A stretch of 64,000 nucleotides of DNA from Setaria digitata (GCA_003640385.1 RCAB01000069.1:140439-204438), one strand, 5' to 3'; counted from the first letter of the stretch, positions 25,401-39,844 are shown. Notes: generated from the letters alone by a model not told the origin. Numbers and translations are program-made.

Positions 25401-28220
25401 TTAAAATTAAGCAGACTCAAGCGATAGCATCACCATACTAACCATATCGTATAGCTGGTCAAAGCCTTTGCAGGGAATTGTACGGGCGGACACCAGTTGA
25501 AAAAAAAAAAAAAAAAGCAGACATCAAAGTCACAATGAACGGTATCCAACAATCCAAAAGTACATTTGAAATTGAAAACTTACTTTTCAATTTGGTATGT
25601 TGAAAGCCCATCAACACCTCGCACATAGACGGAATGAAGCCGATGGCGAGAACTACACAAATGCACATCCATTGAACGATAAAGTTCTTCCACTTGATCT
25701 TCTTTCACCTGAAAATTCCTCGTTCTTACCTACATCCTCTCAAACATGTTCGGAAGAATTTAACATTCAAAAATAACAATTTTTGGAAAAGAAAGATAAA
25801 AGAATGGTACTTCCATTACAACACTAATCGCAGTGGAAGTGTGATTTTTTTTGTTAACAAAAGGTACACCTGCAACATTCCTTATTCTGGAGATGCTAAT
25901 ATGAAAAAGAAAGGGCTTTTTACTACGATTGATTAATAAACCTTTTGGATGACGCTAAAAATCTGACTGAGAATTAGGAAAAACAAAAACTAAAACCTGT
26001 CTTCACCATCCACAAATACTCATCAACTCCAAGTCACACTGCCAATCATAACAGCCCCTTCATCCCAGAAAATACTACTTCCTTTTCTAACACTGTACCT
26101 CTACGTTTTCTTTTTAAATAAACGAGAGGACTAAAGGTAACAAATCCATTCAGACCGCTTAGATATTCAACAAAAAAAAAAAAAAAAAAAAACGCTGGGA
26201 GGAGATAATTAGATGCTTCTGACATAATTCATATCCCTAGCAAATTCTAAAATGATGAACTATCTCATAAGGAATTTTATTTGTATTCATTTGTCTAAGA
26301 TTTACCTCATACTGTTTTAAAGCGATCCCGCCCCCCAGTAGTTGACTTTACCTTTAACAACGCTTGCGTATTATTAGCGATATATTGTGGAACAAATATT
26401 CCGAACCAACTTCTAGAACAATTTTAGCTCACTCGTTATCGAGTATATGTATATTGTGAAGGAAGAAAACTCCCTAAGTTTTCCGTCCATAGAGACTCCC
26501 CTACTTTTTAAGTAAGACATTAGCAAAGTATCAAAAAGCAGTTGCTGCTTTTACTGTACTAAAATGCTTGAGAATGATTAAACCGATCCACTACATATAA
26601 GACCTTGAAAAATGACCCATAAAAACTTTGTAACGTATCGAATACTGTAAGATAAACACACAAATTAATTTAACCATATGGGAATCATAAATCATATTAC
26701 CATTAATCCTGACATTTCCACATTCCTTTCTACTTCCTCCCATTAACCTTCCCACCTACCATCTCATTTTGTTTTATGCAGCAGGGAGGCTTAGGACTAA
26801 AACTAAAATCAAATATGAGATTCTACGCTTTATATCCTACGTTATTTCACCACCAAAAATCTCCTAATAATAATGACAAATTGAAATCTTCGTGCATTCA
26901 TTTGCCTTTGCAACAGTCTTATTTAACATTAGTTTTGATTTTCAACTAAAACAGCTTAAATATTCCTGACACTATAGATATACTACATATACAGAACAAT
27001 GGAAAATGATAAGTAGCATAGGTGAGACTTTACTTTTGGTTATTAACCAAAAAAATGTTTCGTTAACATTTCCCACATGCACACCATTCGCGATATACTG
27101 AGCAAGTTCATCCTCATCCGTCTGTTCATAGCAGAGGCACACCGCCATTTCTCGTCCTCACGTAAGTCAAATGAAAAAAAGAATACTCACTTTACAATAC
27201 CTACCAATAAGATGAAGTGAAATTCCAAGTTAAGGGAAAAAAATGTTTAAGAAAAGAAACAAAAATCCAAACCAGTCTCGGTACCAGTATACCAGATATT
27301 GCTTAGAAGTATGTAACTTTAGTACAGTAGAAATTCACATCTTTAAACGTATATGTAAATGATATTTATGATCGCCGCCCATATCTTTTGTTTCAGCCAT
27401 TCTTAACAAAAAACTCCTCTAACAACTTTCATAATGACTTAAAATTTCGTTTAATGCACACGTGATACTCCGAATGAAGAAAACAATGTCCGGTGATTCC
27501 TTCGTACTTACTTACCAGAGACTTCTTAATCACTAATCAAAACACAGTACGATAAACTTCTGTCGGGGAATTTCTCAAAACCATTATATCACTTAATTAA
27601 TATACTCATTCATGTTTGCAACTCCGAAAGAAACGCTAATGAAAAACAGCACATGGAACACTTTTTAGTGATAATTATCTATTGCACACATTTATCATAC
27701 AAATTGAAACGATAAGATTCTGAGTTGGAATACTCACAACCATACCGGTATAATACAATCCAATCCATACTACTGCTACTACAGTTTCAGAGCCCTGAAA
27801 TAACTACTGGTCGTATCACAGTTCGGCTACTCAGAGCTTTACAACAAACAGAAGTCAAAATACCTCAGAAGAAATAAGCAGCGCATTTGTATGTGCATTA
27901 TGAAAAGAAAAAAAAAAAAACTCCCCGCATTAATAATCATAAATATTGAGATAGGATAACATGATCAAGAGGAAAACTTCACTTACGTCAACAATCTGCG
28001 GCGGAGGATCAATACCAAAACGTCGAGCATGTGCCAATCGTTTCTCACGTCTCTGGAAGTTTGATTCCAACAAATACAAACGAACATCACCACGCTGGGA
28101 TGGAGCGGTCCTTGAATGATCGTCACCCTCGGAGGCGGGGGATGAGTTGTATCGTACACGTGCATGTCTATAGCGACTTTTCCGCATCCGTTGCTCTTTT
28201 CCATGGATCAGTTTTTTAGG
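22456..28220 (-). CDS. NCBP3: Nuclear cap-binding protein subunit 3-like (NCBP3)
   Basis: Nuclear RNA-binding protein; in mammals NCBP3 works with the cap-binding and TREX/exon-junction complexes in mRNA export. Ten minus-strand exons join in phase: 28220-27987, 25708-25584, 25247-25157, 24804-24660, 24506-24435, 24057-23975, 23617-23560, 23350-23242, 23138-22941 and 22612-22456, giving 423 residues. Family landmarks in order: RREKRLAHARRFGI; an RRM-like region with HSVYVRGVDGLSTYQIEKMF, then DPVAVEMIDEVSCNVIW; an acidic linker (EEGEVAESGEEEDGEMREEQ); KRLIILRFSLREDIAK; and a basic tail with RKRNIKTRGRGAKR and Ser/Asp runs. It is shorter than human NCBP3 (about 620). The start is uncertain: either ATG at 28187 or an exon further upstream. 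The TTGTTTACAG before 28220 could be a cis or spliced-leader acceptor. Confidence 0.8.
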
Positions 28221-28265
28221 CTGTAAACAAATCCATCAACGTCTTATCATCTTTCAAAACTATGA

Positions 28266-28344
28266 TAAGAATAAAAATCCTACTTCCCGAGCAGTACCAC
28301 GGTGAAACCCTAGTACTGCTCAGGAAGTAGAACTTTTATTCTTA
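28266..28344 (-). ncRNA. Near-perfect RNA hairpin, candidate microRNA precursor
   Basis: Inverted repeat of about 79 bases. The arms 28266-28296 and 28314-28344 (plus coordinates) pair over 31 positions. On the plus strand three positions mismatch (A/C or C/A type). Read on the minus strand those become G-U wobbles, so the minus-strand RNA has an unbroken 31-pair stem. The stem continues after one U-G and one A-U pair, past a single G-G mismatch, with GGU/ACC around a three-base loop. It ends 45 bases upstream of the first recognised NCBP3 exon, in the same sense, so it would be transcribed in that gene's first intron or outron. Size and shape fit a pre-miRNA. A small foldback transposon (MITE) or a splice-controlling structure are alternatives. 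Confidence 0.55.
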
Positions 28345-30828
28345 AATGTCACCATAGGCTTTCCGTACTGGCGTCGAATATTTCAACGCGCAACACAGCC
28401 GACATACCGTGACATTTTGACTTGAATGTTTAAAGTGAAAAATTTTGCAAACAGTGTCAAAGCAGCTGAAAACTTGACTAACCGAGACAGCTGCACTACC
28501 AAACAGAAATCACCATTTCAACTCTCTTTAAAAGAGCCCAATTAATTACCATCCAAACGCTATACTTCCTGCATCCGTATCAATAACCAATTATGAACAG
28601 CCCCTCCAAGTAATGTGCAAGTTGATTGACAAACTGTCAACAGTTGGGGAAAGAGAGGAGAGCGGTATTGCAGTTCCGATGAAGCAAGCTGAGACGAACA
28701 CTACCTCTTTTACAGTACTCCGTAAGACGTACACCCTCCCATAATTAACAAAGGGTGTTTTATTCTAATGAGGTCTCCACTTGTCCTTCGGATATCTTTC
28801 GCCAGAGATACATAAACTGCACTAACACGAGGGTCATACTGTAATAGAGAATTCGACAAAAGTCGAATAAGCCCGGCGTAATATCAGCGAGTCCTTCCCA
28901 CATTAAACGCCAATCACTGAAGTCATAAGTTTCTCGCAGTGACCAGCAAACAGAGTTTATCTATCTTCCTAGTTTCCCGGATGCTTACCATAAAACACGA
29001 ATCAAGTTATGAATTCACAAGTATCACAAGGAGCTTGTAAAGCCTTAATTTCAGTAAATCAGTACAACAACGGTACTGGTCCCTTCCGAGTGCTCAATGT
29101 GCAGATATATTTTATGATGGGATAGAACTGGAGAGAGCAATTCATACACGCCCTACAACACAGAGGCTACTGCCCTTTCCCGATACGAGCAAAAAAAAGG
29201 AATCAATAATTACTTCCTCTTTCAATCATCCCACAATTCAATTCAACAACCAAACGCACCGCCACACACACTCACACATGCGTACACAACTCTCACTATA
29301 ATTGCTCTCAGTGCCTCAACTATCCGGTCTTTCCCTTCATCTCCGCCAGTCTCCCTTTTGTCCTCTCAATTTTCACAAATAACGGAGTCACCAAGTGTGC
29401 TGCAGTAACAGGACACGAATATACATTCCGTGTCCTTCACCTAAGCACGTACTGCTGCGTAGAACTGTTCATCATTCTGGACATGTGACAAGAGAAAGTA
29501 AGAGAATGATGCACCATTTCAATTCGTGGATCCAAGAAGGAATAGAACGTGGATAATACGAAGGCGCTCGAACACCTGAAACTTTGCTCACCTACGCTTA
29601 AAAGTACTTAGGTTGAGTCGAAGTCCCAGGCGCCGAGCACTTTCTTTGAGCAGATAGGATTGGAAGATAACCGGTACCACATCAAAGCTCACAGGTAATG
29701 AAAATCAAAGATGCCACTCATGAAATGGATCATAACAAAGGCTATTAGAAACAGGTGTAGAACACTAGCAACTGACTCATTTGATTTAATGAAACAACAT
29801 ATTTCAGGGGCGAGAGAGAGAGGGTAGATTCATCGAAACAACTTCAAAATCTCCTGTGACAGTGGTGTCCGAGTTCGAGCGCCATTAATTGCATATAATT
29901 TGGTAGTACTATATCACCATATTTTATTTCTCTCCTAGCTGAACAAGAATTCTAAGAATGAAAAGAAGAGATCAAACTACGGAGATCTAAGCTTATTTTT
30001 GATGCAATATTACCGACTTATCGTAGTGACAATAACTACAAGAAAATTGGCCGGTGGTCCAATTAAATCACGCAAAAAGCCTTGAACAATCCCGCCTATC
30101 CTTTTACCAGTTCTTCCCTACCTACTACTTCTGCTTCCTTACACAAACGTATGCAGACTTTTTAGGATTAAAGTGTGGGATGGGCAATTGCGATCACTTG
30201 AGGTGAATCAAAAATTTACAAACAACCGGCGAGTAAGGTATTCTGTACAACGTCTCGGAAACTTGCCAGTGTCTTCAAAAGCAATGAAACAAGGGTGTGA
30301 TCGATAGATGTTATCAAAATCCAATTTTTATTTCTCGTAGCTGCTGATTCACTCAAACAACCATATCTGATAGAGTTAGCTTCTTTCCATCCGGACACAT
30401 CTCAACCCTCGCTTGTAATCGAGCAGAAAGCATAGAAAACCTTACCAATCGAGGAAGACTTCCAGCGGAACCGAAGTGAAGGAAGAAGGATTATCACCGC
30501 AACTATAACAAAGCAGTACCACTGGAGGCTTGCAGCAGGTAGTGCCACTACCGTCACTACTACTGCTAACAGCATCATCACTACCAGAACACGAAGAGTC
30601 AGGATATGGCTCTCTGTGGATGTATGTAGTAATGCGATGTAACTCCCATTCCTAATATCTGTATGAAGCGCTGCATGAGAAAAGGATGAGGAACCAGAAG
30701 CGTACAACCGTGGCGATCGAGACGACGACGGCGATGGCTGATGGGGCTAAAGTGGGTGTTTACTAAGCCCTGCCTTGGGGCATGGGCATCAAGCAAAATA
30801 AGCAGCCAGCAGCGAGTCAGGGAGCGGG

Positions 30829-30847
30829 AGCAGCAGCAGCAGCAGCA
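30829..30847. repeat. AGC trinucleotide repeat
   Basis: About six copies of AGC in a GC-rich patch. It would encode poly-Ala or poly-Ser/Gln depending on frame, but no gene is supported here. Confidence 0.8.
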
Positions 30848-31537
30848 AGCGGCGTTAGGCCTCCTCCCCGCAGCCCAGCCCACTCCACCACTCATGAAAT
30901 TCAATCCGTGTCCCATCTGAGAAGCACTCCACTCATTTCGCATCTATCTCGCCCTGTTCATATTTGGTTTCGAGTTTAACTAGCACCCTGCCCATGACCC
31001 TTATCCTTATCTCTTCTCTCACCTCTGCACGACTGGCCGGCTAGCAATGCTCACTCCCTCTTCAAACTAAACCCAAGCAGTCATCTCTACTTATGGCCAA
31101 CTGAACAATGAGATCTATCCTACTCTTTTGGCTAGCCAATAAGCTTCTACCTAAGCCCATGCTGACAGTGAGACAGTGACAATCTAATATACACATTAGG
31201 TAGAATAATGTATCTGATTTCCTTTCCTCTCCCCTCTACTGTTAAAGAAAAATTTCATTTCTCATGCTTATGACAACCTAAAATTGTACATTGCCATAAA
31301 GTCAACCAGGATGTACTGATGGACCCGAAAGAACATAATCATGAAAAACGAATCCACACTGAAGTTAGTAGAAATTCGTCCTCTAGGAAAGAAATGACGG
31401 GGAAATGAGACCAACCAACTACGAATGTATATCAAAAGGAAATAGTATATAAATTGTATGTGTGCATATTATGGAAAGGAAGGTATGTTCTACATGGAAA
31501 TTGGATAACAAGAATGCATCTTCCCCTCTCCTTCTCA

Positions 31538-31559
31538 CTCTCTCTCTCTCTCTCTCTCT
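31538..31559. repeat. CT dinucleotide microsatellite
   Basis: About eleven copies of CT in the gene-poor region. Confidence 0.9.
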
Positions 31560-34500
31560 TTCTGTATTACGTGTTGTATATACACAAAGATTATATGTTT
31601 CATATATAATATTGTTTGGAAAAATTTCTTACAAAGAGCGTATCTCCAATTAAGTACATCTTGACAGATCAAATTTGGAAAGGGTTAGAGAAGCACTAAG
31701 CCTATCAGGAAATGTCTTGAACTATTTTAGTTCAATGCATGACATATTGCCAAGATTTGGACGCATCCAGTGTTACAACACGACACGTGGAAAATTTGCG
31801 CAGATGAAAAAAATCATGCTCAATTCTCGGAGGAAACGAAAAATGTTCACTATCGTAGTAGAGGAGAGCAGCAAACAAAGTAAGTCGATCGGCAACGTAA
31901 GGGTAACAAACACATTGTCTAATCGACAATCGACAAACTAAACAGCGGGGGTGTCAAGTGTTAGCAAGTGCTATTAAGTTACTAGAAGCACAGCTCTTAC
32001 CTTCCGAAGTTATCAGAGAGCCAGCATAATGGAATGGAGAGACTAGTAAAAGCAATACTCTACTATGACAAAAGTGTCGTTAACGCCGGCATACTTGGAA
32101 CTGTACTTTTAATCTTGAAAATAAAGATAGAAAGTGTGAAAGAATGGGGAAACAGTGCAATTTAAAATCAGGATTATAGCAATGGAATGCTGCTAGCTAG
32201 CCTAGCAAACAACTAAATTAGCCTAGTTAATGATTAATGCCAACTGAAATATCGTCATTAGTCAAGCCACACCAGTCCCTGTGAAAATATAAATGCCTGA
32301 AGGTGGTGGGGAAAGATTATTCCACAATGACAGTGATAGATAACATGAGGCAAATTACATTCCAGGATGAGTGATCAGCGCAGCAGTTGTGTCAACAAGA
32401 CACAACTCAATTCAGAAGGTGGTCAAAGGTTGCCATAGCTACTACAGCACGTAAGGTGTCATATCAGCAGACATGTTCCATTCCCAGTAGATTTGCATCT
32501 GAAACAGAAATGAACTCACGTCATCTAAAAGTGATCAGATGAGAAAGTTTAAAGATCACATCACCAATGATGTGGTGTTGTCCAGCGACACACTGACATA
32601 TGCATCGAGAATAATGAAGTGAATGAGCAAAAATGGCCATAACAGCGGAACAGTCGTGCAGTCTGTACGGCAGTATGGGAAATAGAGGGAAAAAGGCCAA
32701 GTACACAGACTGGAAAGCGACGACGTGCAGAAGTGTTCTAATTGGGAAGTGTAGTAAAGGGTAGAAGTTGTAGAAATGGGTTACAAATGAGGTGCATTTT
32801 GAAGAGAAAGTGAAGATGCGCCGCTGTTCAGTTAGGAAAGAAACAAGGAAGGAGTGTTACTCATTTCACAAGTCACAAACATGCGGATAGAAGGAAGCAG
32901 TGAACTTTTTGCGCAACTCGCAGCAAACGTGGGCAGAGGAAGGAAAGAAAGGCGACTGCTTGCTGTCCTCCGAGCAAACGACTGCAGACGCAGCAGATGG
33001 CCAGCGGAATAGAGTGATCATCACGCTTCGCTGGTCGTTCAAACTGTCGACTGGCAATTGCAATTCATCTCATCTTCAGAATGAGTCTGATCGTTATCAG
33101 CAGCTGGAATGAACACTTAGACACGTCTTCTTCCACTGGTACATTGTCGATCCCACACAAGACCATCGTCAACGAGGGATTCATCACCGACACCAACAGC
33201 CAAATAGCAGGATTAATTCACTTCCACAGTTCACTGACAGACTGGCTAGTGCCGAGCACGTTCCTGTCTGTGAAAGTGACTGACTTGCAGGCAGCAGTAC
33301 TCCATCACTGAGTAGTAGTACTCCGCAATGAGCGATGTCAGCCAGCAGCTGTCAGTGAAGTGGACGGATGGGATGACATGTCCCATCACACTGCTCTCAA
33401 CTTTGCATGAGATGAGAGCAGAGGCAAAAGGAAATCAATGAGGGAATGAATTAGTACAAGAAGCACTTGAAGAGTCTCCTCAAGCAACAGAGGGAAAGGA
33501 GAGGAGAGAGAGACATCATCCTCCACCATCCAGTAAACGAGTGAGAGTAGCGGTCGCAGTAATACTAGTAGCAGTAGTAGTAATGGTAATGAGATGGAAA
33601 CCTGTATTCGATGCAGCATCTAACTCTAACGAACTAACTGGTTACTGGTTGACGAGCTTTAACTTCATCTCTCCTCATCTCCATCCCTCGAACCACCTCT
33701 TCACTGCCCTCATCATCTTCAGCAACTTACAGCAGTGAACCAGTGTCCGCGGTGCCAATTGACGACGACGCTACACTATCACTTAACAGCAGGCAGTGTC
33801 ACCTCCTTCGTCACACCCTTTCCCTCATTCCACCACTACTATGTAAACTTTCATCAGCTTATCCCTCTCCTCCCTTACTTGAGCTTGAGTGTAGAAGAGT
33901 ACAAGAAGTTAGCAAAGATCTGAAATTACTCTGCGGAAATGCCCCAACAGAACTCACCCTCACAAAAGTAGTCTGAATTTGTGTATTGGGATGATTTTAA
34001 GCCAAATATCCCTAATTTATCACTTATACTTTGTGCTATTTTATAACGCTACAGAGGATAATGTAAGCGGGTAGCAGCAGCTCGTCGTCACAATCAACTG
34101 AAAGGGCGTAATCATGGAGAACATCCCTTCCTCTTTAACTAGTTAGTACTACAAGTACCTTTTCTTCACGACCAATGAAGTTACCGAAAATAAAATTAAA
34201 CAGAAAACTACATACAATCAATGACATGAAAAATATAGCCTTCCCAAGAATAACACCAAGAAACTCGACAATTTAATAAAATGGCATCCAGCAGTAATTA
34301 TCACTCACAAGACTATTTACGCAAAAGCATTCTGTCCCTATAGTGAAAAGGTCTTTAATTGCCTGCTGTCAAAAAATTACAACTATTGAAAACGACACAA
34401 AGTAATAAGTGAAACACAACCCTGGTCTCACACAAGTAAACATCATCAAAAATTACCTAAGTCGTAAGAAAAAGAATATTGGCTTCAGACAGTGAAATAT

Positions 34501-34926
34501 AATGCACAGAAAGTTTACAGTAGTGGGCGATAAACCGATAACAATGTCTCATTCACCACTCCCGGAAGCATACAATCGCTTGGCAAACGATGGGCACTTT
34601 CAGAATCAACTATAGAGATCTGCTACGGTCGTTCGATACCGAAAGTAAACATGTTTTTATGACATAAGGTGTTCGAGAGCATTTCTGTTAAAAGTCAACG
34701 ATAAATTAAAAACTGATTCACTTTGTGTCAATTACGGAAAACTCTCAAGTGATCATAGCACATTTTCAAGTATTAGCACTTAATTTTAATTCGAAGCTTA
34801 GAAAATACTACTAAAACAAATTTTAATAACATACAAACCGCTACCACTCAATTTATCTTTGCAATTAGTGAATAAAGTGACAGTAAAACTTTCCATAGAT
34901 TACTTCTCCCGATAATTGTGATCTCA

Positions 34927-34952
34927 CTTAAGTTACTGCCTTGTAACTTAAG
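34927..34952. repeat. Ten-base perfect inverted repeat
   Basis: CTTAAGTTAC and its reverse complement are separated by six bases (TGCCTT). The stem is too short for a microRNA precursor. It may be a chance palindrome in AT-rich DNA. Confidence 0.7.
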
Positions 34953-36789
34953 CGATGTAACACGGGGTTGGCCTAATCAATTCAGAAATTTCAAATTCTT
35001 TCTTTGGTATTGTTGAGTATGATCAAAGCTGCAGCTAAAGTCTGACAAAAGTAACAAACATAAAGAAATTCCAGCAGAGAAAAAGTATCTCAGACGACCA
35101 GTGAAAAACAATTACTAAACTCTAAAATTATATAAGCATACTCTTCTGATCGGCCTAAAGAGCCTGTTCCAAGAAACCTGGAACGAACTTACCTTGCACT
35201 TTATTTGTCCATAACATTTCTCCTAATCCAGAAGTTCCCACTGAAACTCTCCACTCTTTTCCACTTCATCTCCCCTCAGCACAAATATTGCGTCTTAGTT
35301 GTATCGTTAATTATCCATTAACATATCCATTTTAGCGTAGCTCACTTAGGACAAGAAAAAAGTAAGTTCCATAAAACTGTAGAACTTAATCGAAAGCACA
35401 TAAATCTCCGCCATTTAAAATGAACAACATTTAGTACTGCCTATCATTGCTCTACTTAGAGAAAAACGTCTGAAGTGAGTAGCACCTTTGTTTTTCATTC
35501 ACTGACATCTGGGAGCATCAGAAGCGAAATTCAATAAATATAACGGTCTCTGCCCCAATAGAATCATGCAAGATTTATGAAAAACATTATCATCTGAAAA
35601 TAGAATAATCACTAATTCTACTTAGGAACAATTTATATCTTATACTGCATCGATTCTAGATGATGAAGAACTGAGGAACAGAACTAAACAGTAATAATAC
35701 TTTTAATCTGAATAACTCTTCAAATTACTTGCCTACTTCCAAAAATCGAAAGTGTATATTTCCACTTCGAGGAATCAAATTATGCTAAATTTTGACTCAA
35801 TTGACTTACAAATAATGGATTTATTCATATGATATAATCAGGGTGAAGCAAACACAATTACCTCTCTCCATTTCATTACTGAGGGTCGTCTTACTCACCA
35901 TTAATTAAGCAAGGAATAAATACAAAAAGCATGCTATAATGTATTACTAAATAAGGCCACAACTTCTCATTTTACAAATAGCGACCCATTAAAAGGCAAC
36001 AGATCATATGGCTATCATATGTAAGATCCCGACTCGATTAACACGAAGGTAATAAAATTTTAACTAGCTTTTTTATTATTTGTGTGAATGATTTTATATT
36101 TACTATTGTAAATTCATGGAACGACGTACTAAATCGAAGGACCATAGCTAAAGGTCAGAACTATGAACGGCTGCACATATCATCATCTTAATTTCAGGAA
36201 CAACTTGCTCAAAAGCAAAACATGACAAATTCCCTTACTCGTTAAGAAAGGTTAGCCATATAACCAATCTTCACGTGTTTTTACAGAACTATTTAAGTTA
36301 GTGTTTCGTGACTCACAACTGGTTAAAAAGTGATTAGTTATGACAGAGATTCTTTGTGGAAAATTGATAAAACGAAAATTAAGACCTGCCTGTATGCATC
36401 AACATTACATTTTATTTTAGCACAACATGAAAAAACTTATCATTAAGTAAGAAAATGAAAGCACAAAAAGAAGTAACAGGAGTGGAAGTAGAAGAGTGAA
36501 GGAGGAAGGAAAATAACTTACTAAGAACAAATTTCGGAAAAATTAAAAAACTGACATTAATTTTTTGTGTAATCTTGTTACCAGTCTAATTATTGCTATA
36601 AAAAAAAAAAAAAAAAATACAGGAAATAATGAAATATATAAGTGGTATTCGTGATTTAAGAAAGTGAGCTTTGTTTCTGCATCTTCAAGAAACAAGAGGG
36701 GACAAGGCTAAAAATGACAAATTGACTTTTCAACTAGATAAGGTGGAGGAAACTGCTTTATACATACTATATTTTTAGCCAACTTTTAT

Positions 36790-36793
<4 letters not shown>

Positions 36794-36822
<29 letters not shown>
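36794..36822. repeat. AT dinucleotide microsatellite
   Basis: About fourteen copies of AT in the gene-poor region. Confidence 0.9.
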
Positions 36823-36829
<7 letters not shown>

Positions 36830-39800
36830 TGCTTGCATTTTTTAGATTTTAAAGACGAAAGCACTCTTCGTTAAACAAATAAATGCGAAAGGAAGAACCA
36901 TCAGGAACAAACCGTAGGGGTGAAGTAATTAACACAGTCCACACATTATTAGCAGAAGCAAAGACAATCACTATCGTAAGATATTTTATATGTACTAAAA
37001 AAAATATTACCTGCAAGTAACCAGAGAGGTTAATAATGGACGATTAACTGTAGTTTTCAGCTGAACTGACAAAATATTACTTCGTTATTAGTTGCATTAA
37101 ACTTTTTTTTTTAAAAATATAATTAATATGCAACCTTCTCATCTCATTCTTTCACTTTAAACGACTGATGTAGAAAATTAGGTCGCATGTAATGAACACA
37201 CTGAAGGAGAGACTAAACGAGATGAGGTGATAATACAAGAAAAGCAGAGAGTGAAGCATGAGCGAATTAAAATATGGTGTGCTATCAGCAATAAATTTTC
37301 AGTTTGCAGTAGTATAGTAATGTGAATGAAAAACTTCCCTTATTATATGTTATTTGTCAATCGGATCTGGTATATTAAGAATAAACTGACATTTCTGACA
37401 TGATGTTTTACTACATACGAAAAAAGAAAAAGCACCCAGAAGTAGCAAAATGAAAGCCGGAGACAAAAGGCACAACCGTACCCAAAACTATTTTTAACTC
37501 ATTGACGATGAGTAAATGATATATACTGTAGCAGGTGGTTCCTTATAAAACAAGAGGACATCACTCACATAATGAGAACGGCAAAGGGGATGAGAGAAGA
37601 ATATGAAGGTATAATGCACTCAAAGCAACAGCAGAAGAACTTTTATACCTTCTCAATAAACCTTTTAAACCACCTGTTATCATCCTTCTATGTGTGTACG
37701 AACCACATCTGCTCCTTGAACAACCAGTATACAAGGATAGTGTTCTGTGTAACCTTCAAAGCAACAGGATTACATCACAAAATTCCATTTTGATATTAAG
37801 AAACCCTTGGCAATGGCTTTGTCCTGCAACTTTATCTTTCTTCGGTACACAGCCGTTTCACAAACAAAAAAGCCGAAATTAATCTTCTAAAATGAGGACC
37901 AAAAGCATCATCTGCTGCATACCTCAACAGTAAGGAATTTATTACACGCAACACTATATATCTATATATATAGCTTTGCATCACTATATGTAACAAACAA
38001 CCCAATTAGTTATTATACCAGCTGACTAAATATTGGTAGTTATTCATTTACACCCTCAGTTTGAGCTGCTGCTCAATCTGTCTTCAATATGCTCAACTAA
38101 CTGCACATCCTTACGGGAATACTAATCTTAATTGCCCCAATTAATTCCCAGTACCCAAATTCTTCACTAGAACAACCGAACATGTTAAATCCACTAAAAT
38201 CTCCCGACAATCATTCCGACATTTTTCTTCATCTTTCTATGATCTCAAACTCTACTTAGCTTACTCATATTTTTTTACATGCAGAAATTATGTTGAGAAC
38301 ATTTTCTATTGCATCTTTATGTATACCACATTTACCATAATAAAGTGAAAATCCTGACGCTTTCTCTACTTCTCTCTCTCACCTGCATTTCTCTAGATCG
38401 CTACATTCCGATTTCTTCTGTCCAATTGGATATTTTGCACTCCACATTTATTTCAGCATTAAGGCTAACTACAATCTCTAGAATCGCCAAAGAACTTCAC
38501 CAAAGAGTGAAAGAAACGGTGTAACCCATAAACACTGTTAATATCATTGTAGGTCAAGGATTGTGGATTCATTCCCTCATATGCAGAATTTTTACTTTCA
38601 TTACTTAGCAACTGATTCTGCAGTATTTCCTTACGGATCCTAAAAAATCAAGCTTATACAAAAGTTATAGGTGCCGCAACATAAATCTGTCAGAAAAGCA
38701 AATATAAAGAGAAATAGGTCTTTAAAAACGAAAATTAGGAAAACTTAATGGTGCACGGAAAGAAAGGAAAAATCGTTTAAAACATTTTTATCAAATATAA
38801 ATACGTATAAACACATATCTACTTATTTTATGTATTTCATAAGACTGTTACAAAAGTGAAAAATTTTTTTTCAAGAACTCATTATCACTAAACGTGAAAA
38901 CAATTTTTTTTTTTTTAGCTATACAACTTTTTTTTTTTTTTAAACTTATCGCCACTCAACTATCTTAGAATTTGATCATTTCAAACAATATATTCTTCGT
39001 TAGCCTATCATTTCACTTGAAATTCTTTTGTAAAATTCTGATGTGCTTGAAATACAACAATACGCCATTACACTTCTCTTTAAGTTGGCTCTATAAAAAT
39101 TTAGGGAAAAAGTAGAAAATGTTAAAAAAAAATACTGAAAATCCCATTTTTGTATGGGAATTCCGTATTAACTAGCTTTTATATTGTAAAAGAATGAAAT
39201 GGCACAGTCTTCTTTGTACTGTTAATTGCAGTAAATAAGAAATACTAAGCCTAACTTATTATTTTTTCCGCAGCAGTTTTTTTTTTTGCTAACGAGAAGA
39301 ACTATTATTTTACCTTACCTGATGTAAAATTCAACGCTAAGTACGCTGCTGTTTACACTCCATGAAGTGCGGAAATAGAAGATCTACCTCCACATTCTAC
39401 GAGAGAAGAGAAAACAGTGAACTTTAAACCATTCAAACATGTAATTTTGCCACACTCTTATCAGAATTATGGCAAGCACTTTAAATTCGGCATGTTTCCG
39501 ATGTAAAGTAGAAATTTTTAAGTTCATTTTTAATGAGAGCTGCCTTCACTATTAAAGAACGATAAAATTTTAGCGCAGCGCTTACTTAAAATACAAAAGG
39601 AAAATATTTGACCAGAAACTCTCCATAAGTGTCAATATTCACTGCAGTGAATTAGCAGCATAGATCAAGGCAGCTGGAATCTAGAGCCTACTCTGCTGAG
39701 CTTATAATCGAAATTACCCCCTGCTAAGAATAGCTGCTATTGATGCCGTAATTTGAAAACTTCTGTTTAATCCCAATCTGAACTTCCACTCAAATGTTTT

Positions 39801-39844
39801 CCAGACTTTCCTGGAAGAACCGAATCCCATTCAAGTTGAGCGGA

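Larger units (their letters stand above)
28345..39844. other. Long region without a supportable gene
   Basis: About 11.5 kb. From roughly 28.6 to 34 kb the base composition is GC-richer than the surroundings, and open frames occur on both strands. These include a frame with poly-Ala from a CAG run and Leu/Val-rich frames from CAG/GTA repeats. None shows family motifs or phased splice sites. It could be upstream regulatory sequence of NCBP3, long introns, or non-coding transcript. From 34 kb on it is AT-rich with simple repeats only. Confidence 0.5.

Noticed and set aside
30402..30943. Two overlapping minus-strand frames of about 100 codons, one hydrophobic
   Set aside because: Their composition follows from CAG/GTA-type repeats in a GC-rich patch; no splice sites, motifs or start context supported them.
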